This document shows, piece after piece, positions 5,656 to 9,024 of a stretch of DNA of 9,024 nt (its first letter is position 1; every line of letters starts with the position of its first letter). Source of the stretch: CAZEDU01 sp964511185 (GTDB taxonomy: Bacteria > Myxococcota > Myxococcia > Myxococcales > Myxococcaceae); the NCBI GenBank assembly GCA_964511185.1, contig CAZEDU010000163.1, positions 1 through 9,024 of the forward strand, in the 5' to 3' direction. Under the pieces are notes generated by a model that did not search any database, was not told the origin of the DNA, and saw only the letters and a list, made by a program, of their open reading frames with translations. The position numbers and the translations under genes are program-made.

Positions 5656-6571
5656 GAGCGCTCGCGCTCGTCTGGCTGCTCGCCGCCCCGCTCGCGCTCG
5701 CCGCGCCGCCCAAGGTCCTGGTGCTCCAGTCCGCGGACTTGANNNNNNNNNNGCCTACGACGCGGTGGTGGCGGGGTTCGCGGCCGAGGTGCGCGGCGCC
5801 GTCGAGGTCGTTCGCCTGAGCGACAAGGGCGTCGACTGGAAGAAGCGCTCCCAGGGCGCTTCGCTGGTGCTGGCCATCGGCCCGGCGGCGGCGGCGCAGG
5901 CGCGGCGCGCGCTGGCTTCGGTGCCGATGCTGTTCTGCATGGTGCCGCACTACGAGCGCTACGGCCTCGAGGGGCCAAAGGCGACCGGCATCGCGCTGAG
6001 CGTCCCGGTCGCCGACGAGCTGCGCGCGCTCAAGGCCATGGCCCCGGAGCTCAAGTCGCTCGGCGTGGTGCACGACCCCAGGTTCTCAGGCAAGCCGGTG
6101 GAGGAGGCGAGCGCCGCCGCGGCGGACGTGGGGCTGACGCTGGTGCCGATCGAGGTCGAGTCGGCCAGCCGGGTGGAGCGCGCGGTGAAGGCGGCGCAGG
6201 GCAAGGTGGAGGGGCTGCTCCTGGTGGCCGACAAGACGGTGGGCACCGCGTCGGTGGTGCGCGCGCTGCTCGAGACGGCGGCGCAGCAGAAGTGGCCGGT
6301 GGTGGCGCTCTCGCCCAGCCAGGTGCGGGAAGGCGCCTTGCTCGCGCTCTCGCCGAGCCCGGTGGCCATCGGCCAGCAGGCCGGGCAGCTCGCCAACCGG
6401 GTGCTGTTCGAGAAGGTCGACCCGGGGGCGCTCGCGGTGTCGCCGCCGGCGGGGCTCGAGCTGACGGTGAGCACCTCGGCCGCGCGCCGGCTGTCGCTCT
6501 CGGCCGAGTGGCCGGTGCGGCTCATGCAGCACGCCGCGAAGCAGGGGTACGTGGTTCGGCCGGTGGAGTGA
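5652..6571 (+). CDS. Exported ABC-type substrate-binding-like protein, interrupted by a scaffold gap
   Basis: GTG 5652 overlaps the TGA of the preceding gene (GTGA), typical of translational coupling. The N-terminus RALALVWLLAAPLALAAPPK is a clear Sec signal peptide, with cleavage likely near ALA. After the mature start KVLVLQSADL, ten Ns (5743-5752) intervene, and the frame resumes at 5753 (AYDAVVAGFAAEV) to the stop at 6571. The halves are in different frames as written, so the N count is only an estimate. The mature part resembles the periplasmic-binding-like ABC_sub_bind family (Pfam 04392): GASLVLAIGPAAAAQAR, VPMLFCMVPHYERYGLEG, ATGIALSVPVADELRALKAMAPELKSLGVVHDP, VEGLLLVADKTV, PVVALSPSQVREGALLALSPSPVAIGQQAGQLANRVL. 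About 306 residues in all. No permease or ATPase gene is adjacent, so a sensory role with the preceding protein is possible. The family call is moderately sure; the ligand is unknown. Confidence 0.8.
5743..5752. other. Assembly gap (10 N)
   Basis: Ten ambiguous bases interrupt the binding-protein gene shortly after its signal peptide. The upstream frame ends with one base of an incomplete codon (5742) and the downstream frame begins a codon at 5753. The true gap should therefore be 2 modulo 3 bases long (for example 8 or 11) if the gene is intact; the written 10 is not. The protein seems to lose only a few residues here. Confidence 0.97.
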
Positions 6572-6583
6572 GCCTAGGAGAAG

Positions 6584-6606
6584 CCGGGGACAGTCCCCCG
6601 TTATTT
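6584..6606. repeat. GC-rich palindrome with T-rich flank: REP-like element or terminator
   Basis: GGGGA (6586-6590), loop CAG, TCCCC (6594-6598), followed by CG and TTATTT (6601-6606), 12 bases after the stop of the binding-protein gene. The near-perfect GGGGACAGTCCCC core resembles short palindromes scattered between genes in many GC-rich proteobacterial genomes (REP type). It could equally act as a weak intrinsic terminator for the kinase/binding-protein unit. The single copy here cannot separate the two possibilities. Confidence 0.45.
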
Positions 6607-6622
6607 GGTAAGAGCCGTCGCT

Positions 6623-7948
<1,326 letters not shown>

Positions 7949-7955
7949 GCTTCCG

Positions 7956-8912
7956 TCAGGGAAGGTAGCCGTGCGCGCGCAGGTTCTTCTCGACGCGCGC
8001 CACCGCGTCGCCGACCTCGAGCCGGAGCGCCTGGCCGGTGATGCGCTGATACGCGGCCAGATATTTCTGCGCCAGGTCGACGCGCACCTCGTCCGGGATC
8101 GGCGGCGGCGTGCCTTGTCCCTGAAAGCCGCGCTCCTGGATCAGCCACTGCCGGATGTTCTCCTTGTCGAGCATCTGCTGATCCTCGCCGCGCGCGAAGC
8201 GGCCTTCGTATTCCTCCGCGACCCAGTAGCGGCTCGAGTCGGGCGTGTGCATCTCGTCGATCACGTACAGCTCGCCCTGGGACAGCCCGAACTCGTACTT
8301 GGTGTCGACCAGGATGAGCCCCTGCGTCTTGGCCCACCGCTGTCCTTCGGCGAACAAGGCCAGCGCCGCCTCGGTCGCGCGCGCCCAGTCGCCGGGCGAG
8401 ACGAGCCGCCGCGCGAGCAGCTCCTGCTCCGAGATGGGCTCGTCGTGCTGGCCGTACTGCGCCTTGGTCGACGGCGTGAGGATCGGCTTGTCGAAGCGCT
8501 GGTCCTTCTTCATGCCCTCGGGCACCGGCACGCCGTACGCGGTGTGCGCGCCCTTCTGGTAGTCGCGCCAGAGGCTGCCGGTCAGGTAGCCGCGCACCAC
8601 CACCTCGACGGGGATCGGGTCGCAGCGCCGCGCGACGGTGACGTTCGGGTCCGGCACGTCGAGCACGTGGTTCTTCACGATGCCCGCGGTCTTCTCGAAC
8701 CAGAACTGCGCGAGCCGGTTCAGCACCTCGCCCTTGAAGGGGATGGTGGTGAGGACGTGGTCGAAGGCCGAGAGCCGGTCGGTGGTGACGAGGATCAGCT
8801 GCTCCCCGCGGCGGTAGGTGTCGCGCACTTTCCCCTGGTAGCGCTCGCCCAGCGCCGAGAAGTGGGTGCTGCCGAGCGTGAGCGGCAGCTGGTCGAAGAG
8901 GGGAGTGGACAC
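7956..8912 (-). CDS. purC: Phosphoribosylaminoimidazole-succinocarboxamide synthase (SAICAR synthetase)
   Basis: Joins CAIR and aspartate using ATP to give SAICAR, the step before PurB in de novo purine synthesis; cytoplasmic. Start GTG 8912 is supported by AGGAG 7 bases upstream (8920-8924 on the opposite strand). The product is 318 residues, the longer form (like yeast Ade1, about 306) rather than the roughly 237-residue E. coli/B. subtilis type. Motifs: YQGKVRDTY (25-33), TTDRLSAFDHVL, KGEVLNRLAQFWFE, PIPVEVVVRGYLTGSLWRDYQKG, PILTPSTKAQYGQHDEPIS, the signature LILVDTKYEFGL, and IDEMHTPDSSRYW. All expected ATP-grasp-like and substrate-binding blocks are present and the gene looks intact. 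An unknown minus-strand gene ends 32 bases upstream, so the two may share a transcript. Confidence 0.97.
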   Translation of the reverse strand: MSTPLFDQLPLTLGSTHFSALGERYQGKVRDTYRRGEQLILVTTDRLSAFDHVLTTIPFKGEVLNRLAQFWFEKTAGIVKNHVLDVPDPNVTVARRCDPIPVEVVVRGYLTGSLWRDYQKGAHTAYGVPVPEGMKKDQRFDKPILTPSTKAQYGQHDEPISEQELLARRLVSPGDWARATEAALALFAEGQRWAKTQGLILVDTKYEFGLSQGELYVIDEMHTPDSSRYWVAEEYEGRFARGEDQQMLDKENIRQWLIQERGFQGQGTPPPIPDEVRVDLAQKYLAAYQRITGQALRLEVGDAVARVEKNLRAHGYLP

Positions 8913-8919
8913 GACGCGG

Positions 8920-8924
8920 CTCCT
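8920..8924 (-). promoter_or_regulatory. Shine-Dalgarno of purC
   Basis: AGGAG on the minus strand with a 7-base spacer to the GTG at 8912. It is the best ribosome-binding site in the window and fixes the purC start. Confidence 0.8.
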
Positions 8925-8944
8925 GACGAGGAAGGCCGCGGACT

Positions 8945-9024
8945 CTACTTCACAACCACCAGCGTGAGCGGCCGAGTGACCTTGAACGTCTCGCGCTCGT
9001 TGGCCACGCAGATGTCGATGCGGT
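8945..9024 (-). CDS. Unknown protein, C-terminal 25 residues only (5' part outside window)
   Basis: On the minus strand an open frame enters at the window edge and ends at TAG 8945-8947. The visible residues are RIDICVANERETFKVTRPL followed by TLVVVK. Codon composition is coding-like (G/C at nearly all third positions), and the orientation and 32-base distance to purC suit an operon neighbour. The hydrophobic strand at the end (LTLVVVK) suggests a beta-rich C-terminus, but there is too little sequence to name a family. Confidence 0.6.
   Translation of the reverse strand, partial: RIDICVANERETFKVTRPLTLVVVK

Overview
The window is dense, very GC-rich bacterial chromosome with strong G/C preference at third codon positions. 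It looks like housekeeping DNA from a myxobacterium-like member of the former Deltaproteobacteria (Myxococcota). The base composition, the fusion of a zinc ribbon, a Ser/Thr kinase fold and an FGE-sulfatase (SUMF1-like) domain in one protein, and the E. coli-type glucokinase beside dut all fit this. The assignment is an inference from style, not from a marker gene. A 10-base run of N marks a scaffold gap, so the DNA probably comes from a draft or metagenome assembly.

Layout. (1) Bases 1-961: 3' part of pnp (polynucleotide phosphorylase), plus strand. (2) 984-1835: an unrecognised six-helix membrane protein, plus strand, whose 3' end overlaps the end of the next gene. (3) 1808-2803: glk (glucokinase), minus strand. 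(4) 2804-2885: short divergent intergenic region. (5) 2886-3335: dut (dUTPase), plus strand. (6) 3336-3411: spacer with a hairpin whose 3' arm is the likely Shine-Dalgarno of the next gene. (7) 3412-5655: zinc ribbon, kinase-like domain, transmembrane helix, Pro-rich linker and FGE/SUMF1-like domain. (8) 5652-6571: exported ABC-type substrate-binding-like protein, overlapping gene 7 by 4 bases and interrupted by the N run. (9) 6572-6622: spacer with a GC-rich palindrome. (10) 6623-7948: purB, plus strand. (11) 7956-8912: purC, minus strand, convergent with purB. (12) 8945-9024: 3' end of an unknown minus-strand gene.

How the genes work together. PurC makes SAICAR and PurB removes fumarate from it, so two consecutive steps of de novo purine synthesis lie tail to tail. 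Dut (nucleotide pool), Pnp (RNA turnover) and Glk (glucose entry into glycolysis) are independent housekeeping functions. The most unusual part is the two-gene unit at 3412-6571. Its kinase-like domain has lost the HRD aspartate and the expected helix-C glutamate, and its FGE-like domain lacks the cysteine pair used for catalysis. It therefore looks like a membrane-spanning, non-catalytic sensor or scaffold, translationally coupled to a periplasmic binding-type protein with no ABC permease or ATPase beside it. This is the best candidate here for an undescribed system. That it works as a signalling pair is inference.
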